Source: JAHEEL01 sp963785245
GTDB taxonomy: Bacteria; Actinomycetota; Acidimicrobiia; Spongiisociales; UBA5794
Assembly (NCBI GenBank): GCA_963785245.1
Contig: CAWAUO010000001.1
Span: 124,001 to 188,000 of the forward strand
Reading direction: 5' to 3'
Length of the DNA stretch: 64,000 nt
Each line of letters opens with the position of its first letter. Position 1 is the first letter of the stretch. Below are positions 8,497 through 16,565 of this stretch, one piece after another. A program made the position numbers and the translations under genes. The notes beneath the pieces were generated by a model. The model worked only from the letters and a program-made list of their open reading frames with translations. It was not told the origin of the DNA and searched no databases.

Positions 8497-9402
8497 ATGA
8501 TCGACTTCCAGGACCGCGTTGCAGTGATCACCGGTGCCGGCGGAGGACTCGGCCGTGAGTATGCGCTTCTCCTTGCTTCCCGCGGAGCGTCGGTGGTCGT
8601 CAACGACCTCGGTGGGTCGGTCCACGGCGACGGCGCGGATGCCAGCGCGGCGGATGCTGTGGTTGCCGAGATCCGAAGCATGGGGGGAACCGCAATTGCC
8701 GAACACAGTTCGGTCGCCGATCCGGAAGGGGGCGCCGCAATCATCGAGAGCGCTGTCGACACGTTCGGCCGGGTGGACGTCCTCATCTCGAATGCCGGGA
8801 TTCTGAGGGATCGCACGCTGGCGAACATGGCCGTCGACGATCTCCGTTCGGTGCTCTCTGTTCACCTCGAAGGGGCGTTCTACGTTGCAATGCCGGCATT
8901 CCGGGTCATGAAGGAGCAGCAGTACGGCCGCATCGTATTTGCGTCATCGGGATCGGGATTGTTCGGCAATTTCGGGCAAACCAACTACGCCGCGGCCAAG
9001 GCAGGACTGGTCGGATTCATGAGCGCACTGAAGCTCGAAGGCGCTAAGTACAACATCCTCGTCAACGCGGTGGCGCCGATCGCTCACACGCGCATGACTG
9101 AGGAGATCCTCGGGGACCAGGCAGAGCAATTCGACGCGGCATCCGTCGCTCCCGCGGTGGCGTACCTTGCCTCGGACGCACATGAGCACACGGGCGAGGT
9201 ATGGTCGGTCGGCGGCGGTTCAGTCAGTCGTGTCTTCACGGCCCTCTGCGAGGGGTATTTCAAGCACCCCGACCGCGAGGGGCCGATGACGGTCGAGGAC
9301 GTGGCCGAGAACGTAGCTGACGTGCGGACCGAAGACGGCTATATCGTCCCGTTCTCGCTCCGTGATGAGTTCGCGAAGCTCGGCCCGAAGCTCTACTCAT
9401 GA
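8497..9402 (+). CDS. Short-chain dehydrogenase, 3-hydroxyacyl-CoA dehydrogenase-like
   Basis: A 301-aa SDR that resembles the dehydrogenase domain of multifunctional beta-oxidation enzymes (HSD17B4 type). Features: cofactor loop TGAGGGLGREYA, VNDLGGS with the long insert GDGADASAADAV typical of that branch, NAGILRD, a catalytic YAAAK (NYAAAKAGLVGF) with its upstream Ser, and a long C-terminal extension (YFKHPDREGPMTVEDV). ATG 8497 is preceded by AAGGAG at 8483-8488. Its stop overlaps the next start (ATGA), so the two genes are likely one transcript. Substrate is not determinable. Confidence 0.88.
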   Translation: MIDFQDRVAVITGAGGGLGREYALLLASRGASVVVNDLGGSVHGDGADASAADAVVAEIRSMGGTAIAEHSSVADPEGGAAIIESAVDTFGRVDVLISNAGILRDRTLANMAVDDLRSVLSVHLEGAFYVAMPAFRVMKEQQYGRIVFASSGSGLFGNFGQTNYAAAKAGLVGFMSALKLEGAKYNILVNAVAPIAHTRMTEEILGDQAEQFDAASVAPAVAYLASDAHEHTGEVWSVGGGSVSRVFTALCEGYFKHPDREGPMTVEDVAENVADVRTEDGYIVPFSLRDEFAKLGPKLYS

Positions 9403-9956
9403 GCGACTGGCGCGGGAGCACCGCCCTCATCGTCGTCGACGTGCAAAAGGGCTTCGACGATCAGGCGTTCTGGGGCAATCGCAATAATCCCGATTGCGAA
9501 GCCAACGTTGCCCGCCTCATCACGGCTTGGCGCGACCACGACTGGCCGGTCGTGTTTGTGCGCCACGATTCGAGAACTCCGGGTTCGCCCCTCGCGGTCG
9601 GCTCGCCCGGCAATGCCTTCAAGGACGTGGTGACGGGGAGTCCTGACGTGCTGGTGAGCAAGACGGTTCACTCGGCGTTCCACGGTACGCCCGATCTTGC
9701 GGCGTGGCTCACAGAACGGGGCATCGGCGGGATCGCTGTCTGCGGCATCCAGACCAACATGTGCTGTGAGACGACCGCTCGTGTCGGGAGCGATCTCGGG
9801 TTCGAGATGATCTTCGTGACCGATGCGACCCACACGTTCGATCTCGTTGGAGCGAACCACCAGGTGTATCGCGCCCGGGAGATAGCCCGCTATACGTCGC
9901 TGACGTTGAACGCCGACTTCGGCCGGGTCGTGACGACCGCCGAGTTGGTCAACTGA
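9399..9956 (+). CDS. Isochorismatase-fold cysteine hydrolase
   Basis: A 185-aa member of the isochorismatase/nicotinamidase superfamily. The catalytic Asp (VVDVQKGF), Lys (VSKTVHSAF) and Cys (GIQTNMCCETTA, second Cys) are all present, as is the usual cis-peptide region before the Cys. The start overlaps the SDR stop by 4 nt. Its TGA abuts the reverse-strand stop of thiQ at 9957-9959 with no base in between, forming TGATCA. The substrate cannot be told from sequence. Confidence 0.88.
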   Translation: MSDWRGSTALIVVDVQKGFDDQAFWGNRNNPDCEANVARLITAWRDHDWPVVFVRHDSRTPGSPLAVGSPGNAFKDVVTGSPDVLVSKTVHSAFHGTPDLAAWLTERGIGGIAVCGIQTNMCCETTARVGSDLGFEMIFVTDATHTFDLVGANHQVYRAREIARYTSLTLNADFGRVVTTAELVN

Positions 9957-10940
9957 TCAGTCCACGAACCAGCTGACCCGGTCGGTGTCGATGTCGAACC
10001 GAGCTTCTGAGCCGGGTTCACGCCGCTCGGGCGCCCAGGCAACAAGGCTGCCGCCCGCACCGAGATCGAGTTCTATCCGGTACGCTCCGCCGCGAAAGTG
10101 AGAGCCCGCCACCGGAGCCGCCGTGTGACCCCCAGGGCCGAGCATGATCGCCTCGGGTGGGACGACACCGGTGGTCGTGTTTGCCGTCGGGCGTTCGAGT
10201 CCGAGGTCGACGAGCACCGATGCGGGAAGAAGGTTCTCGAGTCCGATGAAACGGGCCGCCCAACCGTCGGGAGGTTGGTTCCACAAGCCCTCCGGCGTGT
10301 CGTCGGCAACGATGCGGCCGTCGCGGATGATCGCGACCTCGTCGGCAATCGTGAACGCTTCTTCTCGGTCGTGTGTGACGTACAGGACGGTGACGCCGAC
10401 GGTTGAGAAGATCGAACGCATCTCGATGAGGAGATGCTCTCGCAGCGAGCGGTCCAGCGCTCCGAGCGGTTCATCGAGGAGCACCAGGGGCGGATGGGGC
10501 GCGAGCGTACGGGCGAGGGCCACGCGCTGTCGCTCACCGCCGGAGAGATTGCCAACCCGGCGGTCCTCGTAGCCGGGCAAGCCGACGAGGTCGAGCATCT
10601 CGGTGACCTGGGTTCGGATCGCAGCGGAGTCGACGCCCTGCATCTGGAGGCCGAACGCGACGTTGCCCGCCACCGTCCGATGCGGGAACAGGGCGTAGTC
10701 CTGGAACATCAGCCCAAACCCTCGTTTGTGGGTGGGCACGTCGATCATCGGCCGGCCATCCCACGTGATGTCTCCGGATGCGGCCGGTTCGAGCCCGGCG
10801 ATGGCTCGGAGCATGGTCGACTTGCCCGACCCGGACGGACCCATCAGGACGTGGATCGTCCGGTCCGCGACGTGGAGGCTGGCGCCGTCGACGGCGGTTG
10901 TGTCGCCGAACCGAACGGTGAGGTCAGAGACGTCCAGCAT
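9957..10940 (-). CDS. thiQ: Thiamine ABC transporter ATP-binding protein (ThiQ-like)
   Basis: A 327-aa ATPase of the 2-aminoethylphosphonate/Fe/thiamine ABC class. Walker A GPSGSGKST, Q-loop MFQDYALFPH, signature LSGGERQR, Walker B LVLLDEPLGALD and the switch His in VTHDREEA are intact. A C-terminal ~90-residue extension resembles a TOBE domain. The start shares one base with the stop of thiP (TGATG), and the gene ends the riboswitch-controlled operon; that context, more than the sequence, assigns thiamine as substrate. Confidence 0.88.
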   Translation of the reverse strand: MLDVSDLTVRFGDTTAVDGASLHVADRTIHVLMGPSGSGKSTMLRAIAGLEPAASGDITWDGRPMIDVPTHKRGFGLMFQDYALFPHRTVAGNVAFGLQMQGVDSAAIRTQVTEMLDLVGLPGYEDRRVGNLSGGERQRVALARTLAPHPPLVLLDEPLGALDRSLREHLLIEMRSIFSTVGVTVLYVTHDREEAFTIADEVAIIRDGRIVADDTPEGLWNQPPDGWAARFIGLENLLPASVLVDLGLERPTANTTTGVVPPEAIMLGPGGHTAAPVAGSHFRGGAYRIELDLGAGGSLVAWAPERREPGSEARFDIDTDRVSWFVD

Positions 10941-12559
10941 CAGATCTCCGCCGATCGAGTGCCGCGAACTGCTTCGACGCCGAGAGCGGCGATTGCCACG
11001 ATCGCCATGAGCACCACCGACATCGCCATCGCTTCACCGAACGTGCCGGGGCGACCGAGGAGGCGGAAGATTGCGACCGGGATGGTGGCGGTGGTCGGGC
11101 GGGCGATGAACGATGTAGCACCGAACTCACCGACGGAGATCGCGAAGGCGAACAGGGCGGCAACACCCAAGGCGCGAGCGATCAAAGGGAGATCGACTTC
11201 GCGCCATGCGCGGGCGGGCGACGCGCCGAGAACGGCAGCGGCCTCTCTCAATCGATTCTGGATCGACTCCATCACGGGGACGGTGCTGCGCACGACAAAC
11301 GGAATCGCGACGAGTGCGTGGGCGACCGGGATCAGGACGACCGAAGCGCGCAGGTCGATGGGTTGGTCGAGGGCGACGAGAAACCCGAATCCGATGGTGA
11401 CGGCCGATGTACCGAGGGGAAGCATCAGGGCAGTGTCGAACACACGCCCGCTGCGCCCGCGGGCGGACACGATCACGGTGGCTGCGAGGAGGCCGATCCC
11501 TGCAGCGATGAGAACGGCCGGGATCGCAAACCGCATGGTGTTGGCAATCGCGTCGAGGGGTGTGACGAACGATGCGGATGCTCGTGGTGGGTCGAAGAGG
11601 TTCGCGTAGTTGGCCAGCCCCCAACCACGGCGGGTGCTGAGGGACCGGGCAACGAGGACGACCAGCGGTGTGACCACGATGGCAGCGAGCACGCTGAGTG
11701 TGGCGACGACCATCGTCCACTCTGCGCCGGTGCGGGGGGAGCGTGCAATCTCGGCCGATGGCTTGAGGGAGAGTTCTGACGCCTGACGATTTCGCGCCTT
11801 GCCATAGAGAATGAGCAGCACGGTCACACCGATCAGCTGTAGCACAGCAAGCGCGGACGCCAGGTCGAGGCGCAGGAACGCAGTTGCCTGGCGCCAGATC
11901 TCGACTTCGAGGGTGGTGTGGCGCAGGTCTCCGAGAACGAGAATGACGCCGAACGACGTGAACGAGAAGAGAAATACGAGCGCCGCACTCGACAGGATCG
12001 CCGGACGGAGCACCGGGAGGGTGACCGTCCGGAACACCCGCCAGGTGCCGGCGCCGAGCGTTCGGGCCGCCTCTTCGATCCGCGGGTCGATCTGCTCCCA
12101 GAACGCCCCAACGCCGCGGATCACGATCGCCAGGTTGTAGAACACGTGGGCGATCAGGATGGCCCATATCGTCCCCCGGAGGTTGACGCCGAACGGACTC
12201 CCCGGTCCGAGGACCGCAAGGAATGCGACCCCGACGACGATGGTCGGGAGAACGAACGGGACCAGCGTGAGGGCGCGGAGGATCGATCGCCCGGGGAACC
12301 GATACCTCGCGAAGACGTATGCAACGGGCAGACCGACGGCGAGGGTGACGACGGTCGACAGAAGGGCTTGCCACAGGGTGAACCAGGCCACACCGCGGAT
12401 CGTCGAGCTGGTCAACGCTTCACTGAACGCCGAGGTTGCGAGGCCTCCGTCCGGGACCAACCCCGTGTACAAGATCGTGAGGAGCGGGTACACGAAGAAG
12501 TACCCAAGGAAGAACGCTGGGATCGCACCGATCAGGAGAAGGGAGCGCCTCGACTTCAT
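10940..12559 (-). CDS. thiP: Thiamine ABC transporter permease (ThiP-like, two fused domains)
   Basis: A 539-aa inner-membrane permease with two tandem binding-protein-dependent transport domains, as in ThiP/FbpB. EAA-type loops appear as EEAARTLGAGTWRVFRTVTLP (first half, about 12015-12080) and REAAAVLGASPARAWREVDLP (second half, about 11190-11255). The start is ATG 12559 (MKSRRSLLLIGAIPAFFLGY), which makes an ATGA overlap with thiB; the upstream open frame reaching 12970 is only a shadow of thiB. Confidence 0.9.
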   Translation of the reverse strand: MKSRRSLLLIGAIPAFFLGYFFVYPLLTILYTGLVPDGGLATSAFSEALTSSTIRGVAWFTLWQALLSTVVTLAVGLPVAYVFARYRFPGRSILRALTLVPFVLPTIVVGVAFLAVLGPGSPFGVNLRGTIWAILIAHVFYNLAIVIRGVGAFWEQIDPRIEEAARTLGAGTWRVFRTVTLPVLRPAILSSAALVFLFSFTSFGVILVLGDLRHTTLEVEIWRQATAFLRLDLASALAVLQLIGVTVLLILYGKARNRQASELSLKPSAEIARSPRTGAEWTMVVATLSVLAAIVVTPLVVLVARSLSTRRGWGLANYANLFDPPRASASFVTPLDAIANTMRFAIPAVLIAAGIGLLAATVIVSARGRSGRVFDTALMLPLGTSAVTIGFGFLVALDQPIDLRASVVLIPVAHALVAIPFVVRSTVPVMESIQNRLREAAAVLGASPARAWREVDLPLIARALGVAALFAFAISVGEFGATSFIARPTTATIPVAIFRLLGRPGTFGEAMAMSVVLMAIVAIAALGVEAVRGTRSAEI

Positions 12560-13599
12560 CGAACGATCGCAGCCCATTCGGAAAGCCAACGATCCCGGTT
12601 CTCCTCGATGACCGACGGATCCATCAAGACCGGGTCGGCGGGGACGGTGGCGTACTCGATGAAAACGTCCGGCAGGATGGCTTCGCTGTTTGCCGGGAAC
12701 ACGAACATGTTGAGCGGGATGTCTTCCTGGAACGTGCGTGTCAGGAGGAAGTCGACCAGCTGTTGGGCGGTGGTCTCGGCGGTGGTGCCGCTGAGGATGC
12801 CGGCGTACTCGATCTGCCGGAAGCAACCGTCTTCGATCATCGTCGTCGGAGCGGCTTCGAGTTCGCCGTAGTAGACCTCCGCAACCGGCGAGGTGGCGTA
12901 CGAGACGACGGCGGGACGCTCGCCCTCGCCGGATCCCCCGGAGAACTCGCCGTAGTAGGCCTGCTCCCACCCCGCGACGATCTGAACGTCATTGGCGACA
13001 AGGTCGGTCCAGTAGGCCTGCCAGGGATAGTCGCCATCCTCGCCGAAACGGGCAATGGTGGAGAGGAGGAATGACAATCCCGGTGACGAGGTCGATGGGT
13101 CCTCAACGACGAAGACGCCGCGGTAGGCAGGGTCGGCGAAGTCGGTGAGTCGCGTCGGCGCTTCCAATCCCAACGCATCGAACCCCGCGGGGTCCAGGTT
13201 CACGCAGACGTCACCGACGTCGATGGGCGTTGCGAAGTTGCCGGCGGCGTGGAGTGTGCTGGGCACGAGATCGATGTTGGCTGCCTCGTACGCGAGGAAC
13301 AACGCTTCATCCACCGCCCGGGACAAGAACGTGTTATCGATCCCGTACAGCACATCTGCAACCGGGTTGTCCTTGGTGAGGATCGCCTGGTTCACCATCG
13401 TTCCGGCGTCCGCCGACTCGAGGACCGTGACGGCGACGCCCGTTTCGGATGTGAACGCTTCAAGGACGCCCTCCGAGACAGCGAACGAACCATGGGTCAT
13501 CAACACGATCTCGTCTGGCGCCTCTTCCGCCGAGCTGCAGGCGGCGCCGAGCACCGTCAGAACAGCGAACAGGGCCGCCAAGGCGCTTCGGTTCATCAT
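12556..13599 (-). CDS. thiB: Thiamine ABC transporter substrate-binding lipoprotein (ThiB-like)
   Basis: A 347-aa periplasmic-type binding protein. It has a signal peptide with a lipobox-like LGAAC (MNRSALAALFAVLTVLGAAC), then ThiB-typical blocks: VLMTHGSFAVSE, DVLYGIDNTFLSRA, VPIDVGDVCVNLDPA-like region, VEDPSTSSPGLSFL, YATSPVAEVYY and FPANSEA. ATG 13599 is used because it overlaps the upstream stop as ATGA and GAGAGG lies upstream. Pairing with thiamine pyrophosphokinase under a TPP riboswitch supports thiamine as ligand. Confidence 0.9.
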   Translation of the reverse strand: MMNRSALAALFAVLTVLGAACSSAEEAPDEIVLMTHGSFAVSEGVLEAFTSETGVAVTVLESADAGTMVNQAILTKDNPVADVLYGIDNTFLSRAVDEALFLAYEAANIDLVPSTLHAAGNFATPIDVGDVCVNLDPAGFDALGLEAPTRLTDFADPAYRGVFVVEDPSTSSPGLSFLLSTIARFGEDGDYPWQAYWTDLVANDVQIVAGWEQAYYGEFSGGSGEGERPAVVSYATSPVAEVYYGELEAAPTTMIEDGCFRQIEYAGILSGTTAETTAQQLVDFLLTRTFQEDIPLNMFVFPANSEAILPDVFIEYATVPADPVLMDPSVIEENRDRWLSEWAAIVR

Positions 13600-14252
13600 T
13601 GGTTCCTCTCGTGAATGATCAACAGGGTTCCGTCGTCGACGGAGACCCAAGCCTCGGAGGAATCCATGACGTTGCTGATGCCCCGGGTCGTCCCGATCGG
13701 GAGCGTTTCGTTGTCGAGGCGCCACGTCAGCCCGTTCGTAGTGACGCCAACTGCATCGGACCCGTTCGGCACAAGCGACACTCGATCGCCGCTTTCGCCG
13801 CGGATCCTGGAAGCGTGACGCGGCGTGCAGACCGTGACCATGGTGTGTCCGTCGGTCCAGACGAGCTCGTCGACGAGGCGAGCCGTTGACGCGAGCAGGC
13901 CCATGGATCCGAGGAGATGGTCGAGTCGTCCTTCGTGCGAGCCGACGACGAGGATTCTGCCGGCCCCCGCAGCGATCGCTGCGGAGAACGCGAGTTCGAG
14001 GTCGGTGTGGTCCTTGTCGGCGGGGTAGCGGTCTTCCAGGGATCCCGCACTGACCGCGGCCGCGAGCATGCCGGGGTCGACCGAGTCCATGTCGCCAACG
14101 ACGAGGTCGACCGTAAGCCCGAGCGGCGCAGCGTGATTCAGTCCACTATCGGCGGCGATCACGTAGGCATCGTCTGGCAGGTCGAAGGTGCGGTCGGTGG
14201 CGATCGGCTCACCGCCCGAGAGGACGATCGCCTGGTTGGTGTGGCTCTCCAC
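13596..14252 (-). CDS. Thiamine pyrophosphokinase
   Basis: It converts thiamine plus ATP to thiamine diphosphate. Family blocks are present: YVIAADSGLNHA, LVVGDMDSVDP, PADKDHTDLELA, GSHEGRLDHLLG and the C-terminal IGTTRGISNVM. Length is 218 aa, normal for the family. The start is GTG 14252 with GGAGG at 14259-14263 (minus strand), which forms the 3' strand of the TPP-riboswitch P1 helix. It is the first gene of the thiamine operon, so imported thiamine is pyrophosphorylated by a co-translated enzyme. Confidence 0.93.
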   Translation of the reverse strand: MESHTNQAIVLSGGEPIATDRTFDLPDDAYVIAADSGLNHAAPLGLTVDLVVGDMDSVDPGMLAAAVSAGSLEDRYPADKDHTDLELAFSAAIAAGAGRILVVGSHEGRLDHLLGSMGLLASTARLVDELVWTDGHTMVTVCTPRHASRIRGESGDRVSLVPNGSDAVGVTTNGLTWRLDNETLPIGTTRGISNVMDSSEAWVSVDDGTLLIIHERNQ

Positions 14253-14256
14253 GTGC

Positions 14257-14362
14257 TTCCTCCGCTGGCATGACCCAGTTCAGGTTCCGCGGGTCGGAGG
14301 CGTTCGCAGCGATGCTGCTCCGGCCGCCCTCTCAGTTCGGCGTTCCCGAACTCCCCGGAGTG
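14257..14362 (-). promoter_or_regulatory. TPP riboswitch (THI element)
   Basis: Read on the minus strand, the element shows the P1 strand CTCC followed by GGGGAG, the conserved core CTGAGA, and further on ACCTGAACTGGGTCATGCCA followed by GCGGAGGAAG, all diagnostic of THI elements. P1 pairs CTCC (14357-14360) with GGAG, and the same GGAGG is the ribosome binding site of thiamine pyrophosphokinase, so TPP binding should block translation directly. Confidence 0.93.
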
Positions 14363-14413
14363 GTCGGTGTTCATGGTAGCCCTGGCGCTCGTGCTGCGGT
14401 TCAGAAGAAAGGT

Positions 14414-14452
14414 TGACAAGGTGACATCACTGTGACATCATAACAATGTCAT
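14414..14452 (+). promoter_or_regulatory. Promoter with direct and inverted TGACA-type repeats
   Basis: A consensus-like TTGACA (14414-14419) is followed by TGACATCA at 14423-14430 and again at 14434-14441, exactly 11 bp apart, and by the inverted half ATGTCA at 14447-14452. The one-turn spacing suggests a repressor or activator site. The ribbon-helix-helix protein encoded just downstream is an obvious candidate ligand, by inference. Confidence 0.55.
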
Positions 14453-14484
14453 GCAGGTTGCATGGAGACAACGAAAGGAACGCC

Positions 14485-14616
14485 ATGTTGTGGTACAACA
14501 GCCCTGAAGCCGTGAGGGCCATCGCCGATGCGTCCTACGGTTGGGACGATGACCATCGTCGCCGGTCGATGCTTCGACTCATCGGTCGCACCGACGACAA
14601 CCGAACGAGGAGGTAG
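14485..14616 (+). CDS. Small ORF leading the RHH/DUF4097 operon
   Basis: A 43-aa ORF beginning MLWYNSPEAVRAIADASYGW, with AAAGGA 6 nt before ATG 14485. Its stop lies inside the ribosome binding site of the next gene (GAGGAGG before ATG 14619), so the two should be translationally coupled. No family is recognised; the C-terminus is Arg-rich (DDHRRRSMLRLIGRTDDNR). It lies directly after the repeat-rich promoter. Confidence 0.55.
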   Translation: MLWYNSPEAVRAIADASYGWDDDHRRRSMLRLIGRTDDNRTRR

Positions 14617-14618
14617 CC

Positions 14619-15062
14619 ATGGATGCGAGCGTCGTTATGACCGAGATCGAGGAGTCGCTCACCGCCCAGCTGCGGCTCGCCGGCGACGATCCTCAGATCT
14701 TGGAGGCCGGTGAGGCGATCCTGGCCGGTCTCGAGCCGGCGATCGATCGAGCCGTCATGCACCTCGCCGAGCAGGCAGCCGGTGAGATCGACGCCCAGTT
14801 GACCGGACAGCGCGTCGGGGTCGAATTGCGGGAGGGCGCTCCGGTACTCGTTGTCCAACGGGACGAGGATCCGGTGACGATCTCCACCGATGACTTGGAG
14901 GCCCGGATAACGCTGCGGCTGTCGGAGCAACTCAAGGGTGTGCTCGAGGAGGCAGCGGGCGAGACAGGAGAGTCCGTGAACACGTTTGTGGTGAAGACCC
15001 TTGCGGGCAAGGCCAAGGAACGCGGCAAAGGCCGCCGCTACACCGGGACCATTGAGACATGA
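14619..15062 (+). CDS. Ribbon-helix-helix domain protein (HicB-like C-terminus)
   Basis: A 147-aa protein. The first ~95 residues are acidic and helical, then strands follow. The C-terminus has a ribbon-helix-helix pattern (ARITLRLSEQLKGVLEEAAG, then ETGESVNTFVVKTLAGKA), ending in a basic tail KERGKGRRYTG. Similar proteins stand directly before DUF4097 genes in other actinobacteria, where they are often labelled HicB-family antitoxins; no toxin gene is beside it here. It overlaps the DUF4097 start as ATGA. It may bind the operator-like repeats at 14414-14452. Confidence 0.7.
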   Translation: MDASVVMTEIEESLTAQLRLAGDDPQILEAGEAILAGLEPAIDRAVMHLAEQAAGEIDAQLTGQRVGVELREGAPVLVVQRDEDPVTISTDDLEARITLRLSEQLKGVLEEAAGETGESVNTFVVKTLAGKAKERGKGRRYTGTIET

Positions 15063-15823
15063 CTTCCATCAGCCACGAATTCGAGGTGGGAGACCGCCCT
15101 GAAGTCTCGATCACGCTTCCAACGGCCGACGTGACGGCTGTTGAAGGCAGCAGCGGGACGATTCGCGTGGAAGCCGAAGGCCCAGAGAAGGCTCTCGCAC
15201 AGCTCGAGATCTTCCAGACGGGTGACGTGGTCACGGTGCGCACGCGCAATGACGGGCGGAAGTGGGGTCGTCGGAGCATGTCCGTGCACCTCTTCGTCCC
15301 TGCGGGTGTCGCCTTCGCCGCACGCACCGCCTCGGGCGACTACCGGATTCTCGTCGCTGTCTCGGACGTCGACTTCAGTGCTGCGTCGGGTGATCTCCGC
15401 CTTGCATCGTTCAGTGGTCGGGCGCGCGTCAAGACCGCGAGCGGCGATCTGACGATCGGCGAAGCGACCGGGGGGCTCCAGGTCGGGACCGCGTCCGGTG
15501 ACGTTCGCGTTGACACGTTCGAAGGCGACGCGCAGATCAGCACCGCGTCCGGTGACGCGGTGTTCGGCACGGCCTCGGGATCGGTATCGATGAAGACCGC
15601 GAGCGGCGAGGTGACCATCCGGCGCTTCGCGGGTGTCAGCTTCGATGGTGCCGCGATGTCGGGCGATTTTGACATCGGGTTGGTCCCCGGCATGTCGATT
15701 GATGCCGATTTTCAGACGCTCTCAGGCAGCTTCCGCAACCTCACCCCAGCCGGCACCGGCGAGCAGTCGATCAACGCCTCGATGCGGATCAAGACGCTCT
15801 CGGGAGACATCGTCTTGCGGTGA
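15059..15823 (+). CDS. DUF4097 family beta-helical repeat protein
   Basis: A 254-aa protein with repeated short strands around a TASGD/TASGSV motif (RTASGDYRI, SAASGDLRL, KTASGDLTI, GTASGDVRV, STASGDAVF, KTASGEVTI), the signature of the DUF4097 right-handed beta-solenoid. It has no signal peptide or membrane segment, so it is probably cytoplasmic. Its start overlaps the RHH gene. Function unknown; in other actinobacteria it co-occurs with small DNA-binding proteins. Confidence 0.85.
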   Translation: MTSISHEFEVGDRPEVSITLPTADVTAVEGSSGTIRVEAEGPEKALAQLEIFQTGDVVTVRTRNDGRKWGRRSMSVHLFVPAGVAFAARTASGDYRILVAVSDVDFSAASGDLRLASFSGRARVKTASGDLTIGEATGGLQVGTASGDVRVDTFEGDAQISTASGDAVFGTASGSVSMKTASGEVTIRRFAGVSFDGAAMSGDFDIGLVPGMSIDADFQTLSGSFRNLTPAGTGEQSINASMRIKTLSGDIVLR

Positions 15824-15872
15824 CGTACGCATCGCGAGACATGCCTCCGTCGTAGGTTCTAGGATCGACGTC

Positions 15873-16565
15873 ATGGCGTTCGACTTCGAATCTCGCTTCA
15901 ACCGGGCCGCCGCCTGGCCACACGGTGAAGAAGAAGAGCACCCGTTGATCATCGGCATCGCCGGCGGATCGGGCTCCGGGAAGACAACCATTGTCCAGAG
16001 CGTCGTCGACATCGTGGGCCACGACGTGGTCGTCCAGATCCCCCACGACGCCTACTACCGCGACCAGGACCATCTCACCTACGACGAGCGCACGAAGATC
16101 AACTACGACCATCCCGACTCGCTCGAGAACGAATTGATGATCGAACATCTCTCGGCGCTCCGGTCGGGTATCGCGGTCGACCGCCCCGTTTACGACTTCG
16201 GCACCCACACGCGCGCTCACGAGACGCAACGGGTGGAGCCGGAGCCGGTGATCATCGTCGACGGGATCCTCGTCCTTGCCGATCGGTCGCTTCGGAGCCT
16301 GATGGATCTACGGATCTACATCGACACCGACGCCGACCTTCGTCTCATGCGGCGGCTCCAGCGAGACATCGTCGAGCGCGGGCGCACCGTCGACTCGGTG
16401 TTGGCGCAGTATGAGGAGACCGTCCGGCCGATGCACTTGCAGTTCGTCGAACCGTCGAAACGATATGCCGACATCATCGTTCCAGAGGGCTACAACCCGG
16501 GGGCGATCGGTACCGTGACGTCGATGATCCGGCACTTCATGACGGAGCGGAACGCCCCCGTCTGA
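15873..16565 (+). CDS. udk: Uridine kinase
   Basis: It phosphorylates uridine and cytidine in pyrimidine salvage. The P-loop IAGGSGSGKTTI, the YYRDQDHLTYDER substrate segment, NYDHPDSLE, YDFGTHTRAHET and the lid RRLQRDIVERGRT all match uridine kinases. Length is 230 aa. ATG 15873 is chosen because TAGGAT (15860-15865) lies 7 nt upstream with no ribosome binding site, consistent with leaderless expression. The 3' end overlaps the convergent SGNH hydrolase gene by 29 nt. Confidence 0.93.
   Translation: MAFDFESRFNRAAAWPHGEEEEHPLIIGIAGGSGSGKTTIVQSVVDIVGHDVVVQIPHDAYYRDQDHLTYDERTKINYDHPDSLENELMIEHLSALRSGIAVDRPVYDFGTHTRAHETQRVEPEPVIIVDGILVLADRSLRSLMDLRIYIDTDADLRLMRRLQRDIVERGRTVDSVLAQYEETVRPMHLQFVEPSKRYADIIVPEGYNPGAIGTVTSMIRHFMTERNAPV

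Noticed and set aside
10434..11609. 391-aa plus-strand ORF across thiQ and thiP
   Set aside because: Opposite two well-supported transporter genes; no start signal or family.
12560..12970. N-terminal extension of thiP
   Set aside because: Arg/His-rich and opposite in logic to a membrane protein; ATG 12559 gives the operon-typical ATGA overlap.
14619..15062. Classical HicAB toxin-antitoxin pair
   Set aside because: No HicA-like small dsRBD toxin is next to the RHH gene; only the RHH part is supported.
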